From Gammaproteobacteria bacterium (GTDB taxonomy: Bacteria; Pseudomonadota; Gammaproteobacteria; SURF-13), in assembly GCA_016195665.1 (NCBI GenBank), contig JACPZD010000038.1, positions 1 through 46,131 on the forward strand: 46,131 nucleotides of DNA, written 5' to 3'. The notes beneath the pieces were generated by a model. It had not been told where the DNA came from and ran no database searches. It was given only the letters and a program-made list of their open reading frames with translations. Of this stretch, positions 26,020 through 34,731 are shown piece after piece (positions within the stretch are counted from its first letter, which is position 1; the number at the start of each line of letters is the position of its first letter). The position numbers and the translations under genes are program-made.

Positions 26020-27280
26020 GGGGAGCGGCCGCTCTTTCACCCCCGATGGCGCCCAGCACCGTGCCGGTCAACATCCAGAATAACAGCGCCCCATCTCTCA
26101 CAAAAAAATCGTCGGTCATATTTTTTGTTAGCAACCCCACTATCATGACCGCACAGGCTGTTGCGTAGGCATGGAGCGGTGAGATCTGCTGACGCCGCGT
26201 GCGTGGAACCCAAACAGCACGCAGCACCGCGAATATCAAACCTAGAAAGGCCAACATGCCGAGTATACCCATTTGCACGCCTTTGTTGAGGAGTATGTTA
26301 TGGGCATGCCAGTAGTTGGTGTTCTCCTTGAAAAATTCCGGATTGCGCAGTCTGAATACCTCACGGCCGAACCCCGCGCCGATTAGGGGGTGAGCGCGAA
26401 TATTCTCGACGGCCACGCGCCAAATTATCCAGCGCTGATCAGGTTCGTCTGCAGAGGTGGCTCCAAGCTCCGCTTGGTGCAACACGATGCGCTCATTCAT
26501 CTGCTTTACGAATAAGCCTGTAAGAACGACTGCCAGTACGATTATTGTTACCAGGAACCTACGTTGTGCGCGTGGAAAAATGGAATCTCTGAGGAGATAT
26601 ACCGCGAGCAGCAGCTCGACCAGCAATGAAACAAGACCCGCCCTATTCCCGCTGAAGTAGAGCGCAATGATATTCAACGCCAACACAGCCAATAAAAGGT
26701 AATATATCGTTTTATGAGTGTCTTTCAATTGCAGGGCATAAGCGGCTACAAAGGGCAACACCGTAATCAGATACGTGCTGAACATCCCGACACCGCTGAA
26801 CGAGCCTTCTTGCAAATACGACTGTCCCAGTCCGGAAACTACTATATTAAAAACGGCATAACCCACCATGAGCAGATTGCCCGCTACGACGACGCCCATG
26901 ATTCGTGACAGAGCTTCAGTGCTGCGCACCCACGACGCCGCAAGCACCAAGACAAGGATACCGTAGCCCAACTCGCGCTTGACTTCACTCAACGAGTAGG
27001 CCGGGTCTATGGCGTACATCACGGAAAATAATGCGATGGCCGCATACACCGCCCAAGCCCATGCGACCGGGAAGGAGAGCCTTAAGCGGTATCTCCATGT
27101 CGCCCACAGCGTCAAAAGCAACAGCGAGTAGAAGGCGATGTGGCGTACGGCGATGGTGTGGGCGATGGGCAAAACCAATAAATAGGCCCCCATTAAAAAA
27201 AACGCCCAGCAATTGAGCGCGCAACTCAACGAGCCGTTCGGCGCAGGCCAGGCTATTGTTCTGCAGATCTTTTTCAACAT
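26012..27280 (-). CDS. O-antigen ligase (WaaL / Wzy_C family)
   Basis: This polytopic inner-membrane protein would join undecaprenyl-linked O-antigen to the lipid A core in the periplasm. The 422-residue product has about 10-12 hydrophobic helices and a large periplasmic loop with IWRVAVENIRAHPLIGAGFG and NYWHAHNILLNKGVQMGILG, matching the Wzy_C His motif. GNRAGLVSLLVELLLAVYL is also typical. No O-antigen synthesis genes are in the window, so a Wzy-like polymerase role cannot be excluded. It lies in a two-gene unit with the GT9 downstream; repeat A3 is upstream. Confidence 0.85.
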   Translation of the reverse strand: MLKKICRTIAWPAPNGSLSCALNCWAFFLMGAYLLVLPIAHTIAVRHIAFYSLLLLTLWATWRYRLRLSFPVAWAWAVYAAIALFSVMYAIDPAYSLSEVKRELGYGILVLVLAASWVRSTEALSRIMGVVVAGNLLMVGYAVFNIVVSGLGQSYLQEGSFSGVGMFSTYLITVLPFVAAYALQLKDTHKTIYYLLLAVLALNIIALYFSGNRAGLVSLLVELLLAVYLLRDSIFPRAQRRFLVTIIVLAVVLTGLFVKQMNERIVLHQAELGATSADEPDQRWIIWRVAVENIRAHPLIGAGFGREVFRLRNPEFFKENTNYWHAHNILLNKGVQMGILGMLAFLGLIFAVLRAVWVPRTRRQQISPLHAYATACAVMIVGLLTKNMTDDFFVRDGALLFWMLTGTVLGAIGGERAAAPHE

Positions 27281-27346
27281 TTCTTTTATTTTGAATATGT
27301 GCGTATAGGCAAGTGAAGTATAATTCGCTAAATCGCTTCAGCGAAA

Positions 27347-27498
27347 TACTCATAAGTCAATAAGTAACGCTACACTTCCCGCTAAGTCCCCGCCCCCTAT
27401 GTAGGGGGCGGGACAGGGTGGGGGTAGGTAAAACAGGGTATTTACTCAGGAGTCACATCATAAGCAGTGTTGCCTTACTTTGTGACTCCTGAGTAAAT
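27347..27498 (+). repeat. Dispersed structured repeat, family A copy 3
   Basis: This copy lies in the 253-base gap between the divergent ligase and GT9 genes. It has the family's ACTCATAAGTCAATAAGTAA start, the CCCCGCCCCC/GGGGGCGGGG-type hairpin, ACAGGGTGGGGGTAGGTAAA, and a 3' hairpin whose 18-bp stem starts ATTTACTCAGGAGTCACA. It is most similar to copy 2. It begins directly after an AAATCGCTTCAGCGAAA stretch that itself contains a small hairpin. Confidence 0.9.
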
Positions 27499-27533
27499 AA
27501 TTTTCCGATTATACCTCCGCACTGAATCAACCC

Positions 27534-28577
27534 ATGAAGATCCTGATAATAAAGCGCGACAAGATTGGAGATATGCTGCTTACCACACCGATGCTGCAGC
27601 ACCTGCGGCGATCCCTGCCGAGTGCGGAGATCCACTTGCTTGCCAATGACTACAATGCCTGGGTGGTCAGCAACAACCCTAACATTGACAGGTTGTGGGT
27701 ATACCCTCGGGTGCGTATCGGCAGAAAAATCCGCCTCACCGCCGCATTCAAACAGCTTTGGCAAATCTTACAGTTGCGCCGCGAGCATTTCGATGTTGCC
27801 CTGGCTGCGGGCGGCGAAGAGTCTCTGCGAGCCATACGGCGCGCCTTGCGTGTCGGTGCGAAGCGTGTCATCGCCTACTGCGATGACGAGGCACTGAAAA
27901 ACCAATTAACAGATCCATTGAAAGCCCCAAACAGCAACCACGAGATAGACCGCATGTTGGGTCTATTGATTCCATTAGGAATCCCGCTGCCCGCTTCGCC
28001 TATTTACCCTCATTATGATTTGCCGGCCGTCTGGCATCAATTTGCCGTCAATTGGGTGACTGAACGCAACCTAAAATCTAATACCTATATCGTGCTTGGC
28101 CTTGGGGCGCGGCGCTCCAATAGGCAACCCACCCCGCAGCAAGTTTTACGCTGGTGTGCGCACTTCAAGGAACGCTATAACCTGACCACTGTCTTCATGT
28201 GGACACCCGGAAAAAGCGATAACCCGCTCTATCCGGGCGATGATGACATCGCGCAGCCTGTATTGGACAACCACGTGCCTTACATTCACCCCTTTCGAGG
28301 CCCTATCATGCCCGCCTTAGGCCTGATCTGGCATGCGCGCACCTCGATCTTCCCCGACAGCGGCTTCATGCATTTCGCCGCCGCAAGTCCCGGAGGCGTA
28401 TTGGGTTTATTCGCCGCGAGCCGCAGTTCACCTTCCCCCAAACAATGGGGACCACGAGGGATCAAGGCGGACTATCTCGAGGCGGAAACAACCGTCCCAG
28501 ACATAAGCGACGCGGAACTCTATCAAAGAATAGAAAAACTGATTTTCCGACGCGTTCCAGAGACCACTAACCTTTAG
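27534..28577 (+). CDS. Glycosyltransferase family 9 (heptosyltransferase-like)
   Basis: The 347-residue product starts MKILIIKRDKIGDMLLTTPM, with LRRSLPSAEIHLLANDYNAW in the acceptor domain and VFMWTPGKSDNPLYPGDDDI plus FPDSGFMHFAAASPGGVLGL in the donor domain. It is similar in layout to the GT9 at 24973 and may be a paralog acting on a neighbouring core position. It stands alone on the plus strand, 35 bases after repeat A3. Its last 11 bases overlap the end of the DUF4254 gene on the opposite strand. Confidence 0.88.
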   Translation: MKILIIKRDKIGDMLLTTPMLQHLRRSLPSAEIHLLANDYNAWVVSNNPNIDRLWVYPRVRIGRKIRLTAAFKQLWQILQLRREHFDVALAAGGEESLRAIRRALRVGAKRVIAYCDDEALKNQLTDPLKAPNSNHEIDRMLGLLIPLGIPLPASPIYPHYDLPAVWHQFAVNWVTERNLKSNTYIVLGLGARRSNRQPTPQQVLRWCAHFKERYNLTTVFMWTPGKSDNPLYPGDDDIAQPVLDNHVPYIHPFRGPIMPALGLIWHARTSIFPDSGFMHFAAASPGGVLGLFAASRSSPSPKQWGPRGIKADYLEAETTVPDISDAELYQRIEKLIFRRVPETTNL

Positions 28578-29172
28578 TTTGATACAGGCAGGGATTTAAG
28601 CTCGGATCGTTGTACATCTTGAATTGCCGGTAAATTTTAAAGTAGGCTCGCCCCTGTTCCGCAGCCGCAAGCAGGGTACCCAGACATTTTTGCAGATCGT
28701 TGCGCTGCTCCATCAATCTCGATAATTTTTGCTTACAGTTTTCTATGTGCATATCATCAACGTCGGTACGCTCTGCTTGCACCCGCATGTGAAAAATCTT
28801 CAGGCTGAGGATAGACAGACGATCAATCATGGCACCCGCTGTCTCGCTATTTAACCAGGCATCCGCATCTGGCGTAACATGACTCAGGCGCTGCAATAGA
28901 AGCACGTCAATATTTTCAATGGCGTCGTTGCGTTTTTGGTTATAGCCATCAATGGCGCGCTTGTTGGCGGCAATTTCGCTATCAGCGACATCTCTGCGCC
29001 GGGCCAAATCTTCCTCGGCCCATAGCAGGCAATTATAGCGGTGATTGAGCTCAATATAGCCCCACATCCCTGAAGCAAATTCCGCTGCGGAGGAACTAGC
29101 CCAACCCAAAGTCGCGAGACAGGTATCGTGAAACAGACTGATTCGTTGCGCCGTCACGTCATCAAAAATCAT
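28567..29172 (-). CDS. DUF4254 domain protein, LPS cluster
   Basis: The function is unknown. The 201-residue product is almost wholly helical and soluble. The stretch NSETAGAMIDRLSILSLKIF, preceded by ENIDVLLLQRLSHV, is the DUF4254 signature as I know it. It is rich in Trp, Asp and Arg, with no signal peptide or membrane segment. It follows the GT4 gene with a four-base overlap (ATGA) and is the last gene of the long minus-strand core-LPS run. DUF4254 genes often sit in LPS gene clusters, which makes a role in core sugar handling or regulation plausible, but that is inference. Confidence 0.8.
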   Translation of the reverse strand: MIFDDVTAQRISLFHDTCLATLGWASSSAAEFASGMWGYIELNHRYNCLLWAEEDLARRRDVADSEIAANKRAIDGYNQKRNDAIENIDVLLLQRLSHVTPDADAWLNSETAGAMIDRLSILSLKIFHMRVQAERTDVDDMHIENCKQKLSRLMEQRNDLQKCLGTLLAAAEQGRAYFKIYRQFKMYNDPSLNPCLYQTKG

Positions 29173-30257
29173 GCGTCACCCACCTCGGTAAAAATCGCCT
29201 CCATTTTATCCAGCATGGCGGTCAATCCAAATCTTTCCTGCGCATATCTGCGCGCGGCCTCACCCAGCCTCTGCCGCAATGAGGCATCGGAAAGCAACCG
29301 CTCCATGGCGCCGGCCAACGCCTGAGGATTTTTCGGTTCAACGATAAGCCCGGTCTGTTCATGTTGAACCGCCTCTTGGATGCTGCCTACCGAAGTGGTA
29401 ATCACCGGCAGCGCGCAGAGCATGGCCTGCACCAACGCTTGCGGCACACCTTCATTGGCATAGGAGGGTAGCACAAAAATATCCATCGCCTGCAACCAAG
29501 GCAAAACATCGTGCTGATTGCCCGCCATGATGATACGATCATCGAGGTCCCGTTCAGCGATTTGTTTTTTCAAGGCCTCCCGCTGCGGTCCATCGCCGAC
29601 GATTACCAGCCAAGTATGTTCGTCAGCCAACTTGGCGAACGCCTCGATGAGATAGCAATGCCCTTTCCAACTCCGCAGCGTGGCCACAATGCCGATCAGG
29701 AAAACATTTTCGACCAACCCGAGTTTACGGCGCGCCTTCATTCGGTCGCCGGGCACAAAGCGCCCGGTATCTATCCCGGTTGGGATCGAGGTAATCCGCC
29801 CGCTGGAATAGCCATTAACGGCGATAAGCTGTTGGCGCAGGGCCTCGCCGGTGGTGACGATGTGACGGCTCGCCTTGGTATACAACCAGCGCGTAGGGGC
29901 ATTATCGGGTATCGCCGCCGAGATATGTCGGGTACGAATTATCGGCGGCGGATTTCTGAGCAAACACGCAGCGAGGGCAACCAGCCAACTGTCTGTAGAG
30001 CTATGGGTATTCACGATGCTGACTCGATGATTTTTTAACCATTGCACTATCGCATAAAGTCCTTGCGGGGACTTGCGCGCTATCGGGAGCGCTACCACAG
30101 CGACACCGCGGCTGATGGCCTCGTGATAAATAGTGGATTCGCGCGGGCACAACAAAGTGACTGTATGCCCGCGCGCCAGCATACCCTCGGCCTCTGTAAG
30201 GATACGAATCTCCTGGCCGCCCCAACCCAGCGAGGATTCTGTGTGCAGGATGTGCAT
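29169..30257 (-). CDS. Glycosyltransferase family 4
   Basis: The 362-residue product starts MHILHTESSLGWGGQEIRIL, with the donor domain VATLRSWKGHCYLIEAFAKL, DRIIMAGNQHDVLPWLQAMD and FVLPSYANEGVPQALVQAML (the EGxPxxxxE-like motif reads EGVPQALVQAM). It is a retaining GT-B enzyme in the cytosol, near the membrane, probably adding a hexose or heptose to the core. It follows the WaaG-like gene by 10 bases and overlaps the DUF4254 gene. The specific sugar is unknown. Confidence 0.9.
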   Translation of the reverse strand: MHILHTESSLGWGGQEIRILTEAEGMLARGHTVTLLCPRESTIYHEAISRGVAVVALPIARKSPQGLYAIVQWLKNHRVSIVNTHSSTDSWLVALAACLLRNPPPIIRTRHISAAIPDNAPTRWLYTKASRHIVTTGEALRQQLIAVNGYSSGRITSIPTGIDTGRFVPGDRMKARRKLGLVENVFLIGIVATLRSWKGHCYLIEAFAKLADEHTWLVIVGDGPQREALKKQIAERDLDDRIIMAGNQHDVLPWLQAMDIFVLPSYANEGVPQALVQAMLCALPVITTSVGSIQEAVQHEQTGLIVEPKNPQALAGAMERLLSDASLRQRLGEAARRYAQERFGLTAMLDKMEAIFTEVGDA

Positions 30258-30267
30258 GCAGGTTTAA

Positions 30268-31398
30268 TTACCTGCTGAGCAGACTTTCGTAAAGCGGCAG
30301 TAACTGCTTTCCCATATTCTCCTCGCTGAGCATCTCCGCGACCTTACGTGCCGCGCCGCCGGCGGCACGTCTGTACTCTGATCCAGACATCGTTTCCATG
30401 GCCTCCACCCATCCCCCCTTATCCAAGGCATCGCATACCAGGCCGCAGTTATTTTTTTCAATAATCTCAGCGGCGCCGCACTGGGTACTGGTAATGACCG
30501 GTAAGCCTGTAGCCAATGCCTCTAACACGACGTTGGGGAAAGGATCGTACAAGGTCGGCAGCACAAAGGCATCGGCGGCTCCGTAGTACGGCCTGACATC
30601 CTGCTGCGCCCCGGCAAAATGCACGCGGTCTTTCAGCATCAGGGTTTCGGCCAGGATGATAAAGCGAGGCAGGTTTTTGTCTCTTCCCACCACCAATAAA
30701 TGTGTAGAGTCAGGTAACTGTGTCATAACCTCAAGTAAAATAGGTATCCCCTTGCGCTCGAAACCGGAACCTACAAAAAGGAATAACATCGCATCAGGAG
30801 GGATCGCGTAGTGGGCGCGGATTGAGGAACGGAAACGTTGCAGGTCAGGATGAAACTGAGTACTGTCTACGCCGTTATAGATCACATGCAGCTTGTTCTC
30901 GGGGAATGCGAAATAGTGGTTGATCTCCTGCTTGACCCTATACGAATTACAGATCACTGCACGCAATCGGGCGCTGTTGAATAGCCGCTTTTCCGCAAAC
31001 CGCACATAGTAATGGTACGGATTTAAGGCAAGACGTAACTTTCCCCAACGTCCCAAGGCGCGGCGGCGTTGTTTCAGCCATTCACGATGCACACCATCGC
31101 CCGCGCGGTAAATGTCACAGCAGGGGATGCGCTCGTGGGACTGTACCAGATCAAATTTCTGCTTTTTGAGCACCCGGCACACGCTGAATGCAAATCCGGC
31201 GTCACGCCATAGACTTCCCAAATAAAAAGGATTGCAGCGCAGCACCGGTTGCGACGATTCCTGACCCCAGGAGCGCGTGACCAGCGACACGTTTACGCCT
31301 GCGTTATGCAGTAAAGACATCACCCTCGAAACGAATTGCTCCGCGCCACCGTCTGATTGGTAGCGCTGCCGTACCAGCGCCATACTGAATTTTTTCAC
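30268..31398 (-). CDS. Glycosyltransferase family 4, WaaG-like
   Basis: The product is 376 residues. It starts at a GTG that overlaps the waaQ-like stop (GTGA). The family-like start KKFSMALVRQRYQSDGGAEQ follows at once, so the 54-residue upstream extension of the open frame is rejected. SHERIPCCDIYRAGDGVHRE is the characteristic WaaG-type motif. The donor domain has FLFVGSGFERKGIPILLEVM and LPTLYDPFPNVVLEALATGL. WaaG adds the first outer-core glucose to heptose II in enterics; the exact sugar here is unproven. Confidence 0.88.
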   Translation of the reverse strand: MKKFSMALVRQRYQSDGGAEQFVSRVMSLLHNAGVNVSLVTRSWGQESSQPVLRCNPFYLGSLWRDAGFAFSVCRVLKKQKFDLVQSHERIPCCDIYRAGDGVHREWLKQRRRALGRWGKLRLALNPYHYYVRFAEKRLFNSARLRAVICNSYRVKQEINHYFAFPENKLHVIYNGVDSTQFHPDLQRFRSSIRAHYAIPPDAMLFLFVGSGFERKGIPILLEVMTQLPDSTHLLVVGRDKNLPRFIILAETLMLKDRVHFAGAQQDVRPYYGAADAFVLPTLYDPFPNVVLEALATGLPVITSTQCGAAEIIEKNNCGLVCDALDKGGWVEAMETMSGSEYRRAAGGAARKVAEMLSEENMGKQLLPLYESLLSR

Positions 31399-32483
31399 GT
31401 CTGATCCGAAAGCAGATCCTGCACCGCCTGCAAGACACCGAGAACCGGCAGCGTAGTGAGGCATTCGCTTACCTTTCCGCCTCCGCAGCCGTCCAGGCCA
31501 CACGGCCGGCAGGAGTGGTCTGAGGCTATCACCCGATGTCTGACTTGCCAGGGACCCCACACCTGTTCACTGCTCGGCCCGAACAAGGCGACGACGGGTG
31601 TTTGCATGGCCGCGGCGATGTGCATGGGCACGGAATCCACACCGACGAAGCATTTTGCCCGTGCGGTGAGCGCGGCCAATTGCTTCAGGGTCAATCGGCC
31701 GGAAAGATCTATCGCGGGGCGAGTTAGTCTCTCGGTGATGCGGCGCACGGCCGCCATTTCTTTTTCATCAGGCGCCGCCGTGATAACCACCTGCTCACCG
31801 GCCTCATGCAGGGCGTTGATCAAGTCGACATAGTAATCGTTCCGCCAGGTCTTGAACGACCAGCGCGAGCTAGGATGAAGGTGAATAAATTTGTTCAGGC
31901 CCCGCTGCTTCAGCAACCGGTCAATGAACGCCTCCGCTTCCTGCCCGGGGATCAGGACCAAACGCCGCTCCTCGACGTCTGGATAAATTCCCAGTCTCCG
32001 CAAGGCGTCCAGGTGTTGTTCCACGGTGTGGCGCGGCGTCGCCGGCTGGCGATAGAGGTGCGAAAAACTGCTGCGCCACAATGTCCCGCGCCGGTGCGAG
32101 AATTCTCCCGCTACGCTGTAACGCGGCGCCAGCAACCGTGTCAGCCATGCCCCACGCGGGTGTTCGGTGAGATGAACGATCAAATCATAGCGTCGGTTTC
32201 GCAATTCTTTTAACAAGCTCAACTCGTATTTTATCCGGTTGCCCAAACTCTGTCTTTTCCAGTCCCGGTCTATGGTGAACACGCGCTGTATCGCCGGGTG
32301 TAAGGTCAACAGCTCTTGAGTATCCTGATAGACCAGTGCATCCACCTCTACCTGCGGCAGGTGATTTTTGAGCACCGAAAACACCGGCGAGGTCAGCAGG
32401 ACATCGCCGTGATGACGCAACTTGATCACCAACGCCCGGCGCAAGAGATCCGGATCTATCGCGTCAGCCAAGGAATTCCTCAC
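31395..32483 (-). CDS. waaQ: Lipopolysaccharide heptosyltransferase III-like (WaaQ)
   Basis: WaaQ adds the side-branch heptose to heptose II in enterics. The 362-residue product opens with LLRRALVIKLRHHGDVLLTS, then HLTEHPRGAWLTRLLAPRYS, FIHLHPSSRWSFKTWRNDYY, and CFVGVDSVPMHIAAAMQTPV with VALFGPSSEQVWGPW. This pattern (RHHGDVLLTSPVF and HPSSRWSFKTW) fits the putative heptosyltransferase III group of GT9. The C-terminus carries CRPCGLDGCGGGKVSEC. Its stop is overlapped by the WaaG-like start. It follows waaC by 12 bases on the minus strand. Confidence 0.85.
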   Translation of the reverse strand: MRNSLADAIDPDLLRRALVIKLRHHGDVLLTSPVFSVLKNHLPQVEVDALVYQDTQELLTLHPAIQRVFTIDRDWKRQSLGNRIKYELSLLKELRNRRYDLIVHLTEHPRGAWLTRLLAPRYSVAGEFSHRRGTLWRSSFSHLYRQPATPRHTVEQHLDALRRLGIYPDVEERRLVLIPGQEAEAFIDRLLKQRGLNKFIHLHPSSRWSFKTWRNDYYVDLINALHEAGEQVVITAAPDEKEMAAVRRITERLTRPAIDLSGRLTLKQLAALTARAKCFVGVDSVPMHIAAAMQTPVVALFGPSSEQVWGPWQVRHRVIASDHSCRPCGLDGCGGGKVSECLTTLPVLGVLQAVQDLLSDQT

Positions 32484-32495
32484 CGGGAACCTCCC

Positions 32496-33518
32496 TCACC
32501 CTGTAATATAAGGAGTGATGGTATCCCAAACCTTGGCGGGAGAGACAGTCTGATAACACGCCGGTTGCACATCGGCCGCGCCGCGATAGGTACAGATACG
32601 CCTGCCGCAGGGGGCACAGACGAACTCGGCGCACAGGTGCGCCTGACCAGACCCAACGGTTCCAGTCAACTCCGGCCGGGTCGCGCCGTAAATAGTCACG
32701 GCCGGCGCCGACAGTGACGCCGCCAGGTGGGCGAGACCGGTATCCACACCCACCACGCCACGGGCATGGGCCAGCACAGCGGCCAGCCCTGCGAGATTCA
32801 TCTTAGGCAACACCGTAACACCTGAACACTGTACGGCGATATGCTGCGCGCGCTGTTGTTCTTCCTCGTTTCCCCACGGCAGATAGACTTTATAGCCCGC
32901 CTCCGTGGCGAGACTCGCCAATTGTACCCAATATTCCACTGGCCATTGTTTGCTTGCCCATGCCGTGCCGTGCAGGAAGACCACATATCTCTCATCCGCC
33001 GGAATAGGACTGAAGCGGCCGCGCGATATACCATAGTCAGGCGGCGTGACCGGACAGGGATAACCCAGCGCGGCGGCAAATAATTCGCGCACGCGGGCGA
33101 TGGCGTGTTTATTTTTTCCTATTGAAAACCTGTGCCCATAAGCCAGTGCCGCAAGCGGCTCCCGCGCGGAGTGACGATCCAACCCATAGCGCGGGCCGCG
33201 CGCCATGCGAGTAAGCAGCCCACTCTTGATGAGACCTTGGGCATCAATAATTTTATCGTAGGTCTCGACACGCAATTGGCGCTGGAAACGCTGCCACTCG
33301 CCGCTCATTACGGCTGTCATCGGGCGTTTGCGCCAACGCCGCAGGGCCACCGGGATCACGCGCGCCACGGCCGGATGCCAGGCGGGAATCTCGGCATAGG
33401 TCTCTTCCACCACCCAATCAAAACGGACCTCCGGCATGGCATGCACAGCATCACTCAGCGCAGGCAGGGTATGAATGACATCGCCCAGCGATGAGGTTTT
33501 GACGACGAGGATTTTCAT
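32496..33518 (-). CDS. waaC: LPS heptosyltransferase I (WaaC)
   Basis: WaaC transfers the first heptose from ADP-heptose to Kdo2-lipid A. The 340-residue product starts MKILVVKTSSLGDVIHTLPA, a WaaC hallmark, with FDWVVEETYAEIPAWHPAVA, the ID(A)QGLIKSGLLTR region, LHGTAWASKQWPVEYWVQLA and VGVDTGLAHLAASLSAPAVT followed by IYGATRPELTG. I start at the ATG that overlaps waaF's stop (ATGA) and discard 32 upstream residues. Length is about 20 longer than enteric WaaC. It is in the waaF-waaC-waaQ run. Confidence 0.95.
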   Translation of the reverse strand: MKILVVKTSSLGDVIHTLPALSDAVHAMPEVRFDWVVEETYAEIPAWHPAVARVIPVALRRWRKRPMTAVMSGEWQRFQRQLRVETYDKIIDAQGLIKSGLLTRMARGPRYGLDRHSAREPLAALAYGHRFSIGKNKHAIARVRELFAAALGYPCPVTPPDYGISRGRFSPIPADERYVVFLHGTAWASKQWPVEYWVQLASLATEAGYKVYLPWGNEEEQQRAQHIAVQCSGVTVLPKMNLAGLAAVLAHARGVVGVDTGLAHLAASLSAPAVTIYGATRPELTGTVGSGQAHLCAEFVCAPCGRRICTYRGAADVQPACYQTVSPAKVWDTITPYITG

Positions 33519-34537
33519 ATCTCCGTCGCCTCGTCCATTACCCTCAGTACCTGCTCCGGCTTCAGATCGCGCAGGCACTTCAAGTGACCCAGCGGACACT
33601 CGCGCTGGAAGCAAGGACTACAGGAAAGTTTCAGCCATTGTATCTTCGCCTGTGTACTGAGCGGCGGCGTAAACCCCGGGTCGGAAGACCCGTAAATCGC
33701 TATCAATCTTCGGCCGAGGGCGGCGGCCACATGCATCAGACCGGAATCGTTGGTCACCACCCGGTCGGCCAGTGACAGCAAGTCTATCGCCTCGGCGAGC
33801 GTGGTGCGGCCGGCAAGGTCTACGCACTCCATGCCCGCGAGGGCACGCACCTGGGCGGTGATCGCGGCGTCTTTTTCGGAACCGAATAACCAGACCTGCC
33901 AGCCTTGCATAAGTTTAGTCCGGGCGATCTCGGCGAAGTATTCCGCCGGCCAACGCTTGGCCGGGCCGTATTCCGCTCCGGGACAAAGCGCCAGCAGCGG
34001 CGCGCCGGGAGGCGCAAGATTCAACCGCGTCAAGGCTGTCTCCACGCCGCCCTCGGTCACCGCCAGACGCGGATACGGCAACTCGGCAGGCAGAGGATCA
34101 CCGTCCTCCATGCCCAGCGCGACGAAACGTTGCACCGTCATCGGCAATCGGGTCTTGTCGAGGCGACGGACATCATTGAGTAAGCCCCAGCGCCACTCAC
34201 CGACATAGCCGGTGCGCACGGAGATCTTCGCCCAAAAGGGGATCAATGCGGACTTGAGGGAATTAGGTAACACGATCGCCTGGTCATAGCCGCGATCGCG
34301 CAGGTTACGTGCAAACCGGTAACGCGCCGCGAGTTTCAACTGCCCATGCTTGAAGGGTAGGTCCAGCGCCTCGTGCACCTCCGGCATGCGGTGGAGCAGC
34401 GGCAAGGTCCAGAAGGGGGCAAGGACATCAATCTGCGCGCTCGGATGACGCTGCTTAATAAGCCTGAACAGACTCTGCGCCATCACCATGTCGCCTATCC
34501 AGGAAGCACCGACGACCAGGATTTTTTTTCTGTTCAC
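33515..34537 (-). CDS. waaF: LPS heptosyltransferase II (WaaF)
   Basis: WaaF adds heptose II to heptose I. The 340-residue product starts MNRKKILVVGASWIGDMVMA and has LPNSLKSALIPFWAKISVRT with GYVGEWRWGLLNDVRRLDKT, all diagnostic for WaaF. The donor domain shows LLALCPGAEYGPAKRWPAEY and RVVTNDSGLMHVAAALGRRL. It ends with CFQRECPLGHLKCL, the usual Cys-rich tail. It overlaps waaC by four bases. Between its start and the zinc-finger gene upstream lies repeat C2, so it may have its own promoter. Confidence 0.96.
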   Translation of the reverse strand: MNRKKILVVGASWIGDMVMAQSLFRLIKQRHPSAQIDVLAPFWTLPLLHRMPEVHEALDLPFKHGQLKLAARYRFARNLRDRGYDQAIVLPNSLKSALIPFWAKISVRTGYVGEWRWGLLNDVRRLDKTRLPMTVQRFVALGMEDGDPLPAELPYPRLAVTEGGVETALTRLNLAPPGAPLLALCPGAEYGPAKRWPAEYFAEIARTKLMQGWQVWLFGSEKDAAITAQVRALAGMECVDLAGRTTLAEAIDLLSLADRVVTNDSGLMHVAAALGRRLIAIYGSSDPGFTPPLSTQAKIQWLKLSCSPCFQRECPLGHLKCLRDLKPEQVLRVMDEATEI

Positions 34538-34562
34538 CGCTGCAGAGTAACTAAGAACTTAT

Positions 34563-34680
34563 CCATAAATAATTTACCGCAGAGGACGCAGAGTAATACC
34601 CTCAAGAAGGGTTTTTTCTCCTCCGCGCCCTCCGTGGTGAAGCCTTTTCATCGCAAGAGACACAGGGGAACTATTTATGG
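34563..34680 (+). repeat. Dispersed hairpin repeat, family C copy 2
   Basis: This occupies most of the 194-base gap upstream of waaF. The core (34565-34644) matches 2536-2616 in the opposite orientation: ACCGCAGAGGACGCAGAG, ATACCCTCAAGAAGGGT, then CTCCTCCGCGCCCTCCGTGG. The outer bases CCATAAATA (34563-34571) and TATTTATGG (34672-34680) are perfect 9-bp inverted repeats, which may mark the element's ends. No gene is seen here. Confidence 0.75.
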
Positions 34681-34731
34681 GCACCTCTAAAAATGCGTCC
34701 CTTATGAATATGTTCTAAGCCTTATGCCAGA

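Noticed and set aside
31399-31560. 54-residue N-terminal extension of the WaaG-like gene
   Set aside because: It reads through the 3' part of the waaQ-like gene in another frame; the GTG at 31398 overlaps that gene's stop and is followed by the family's normal start.
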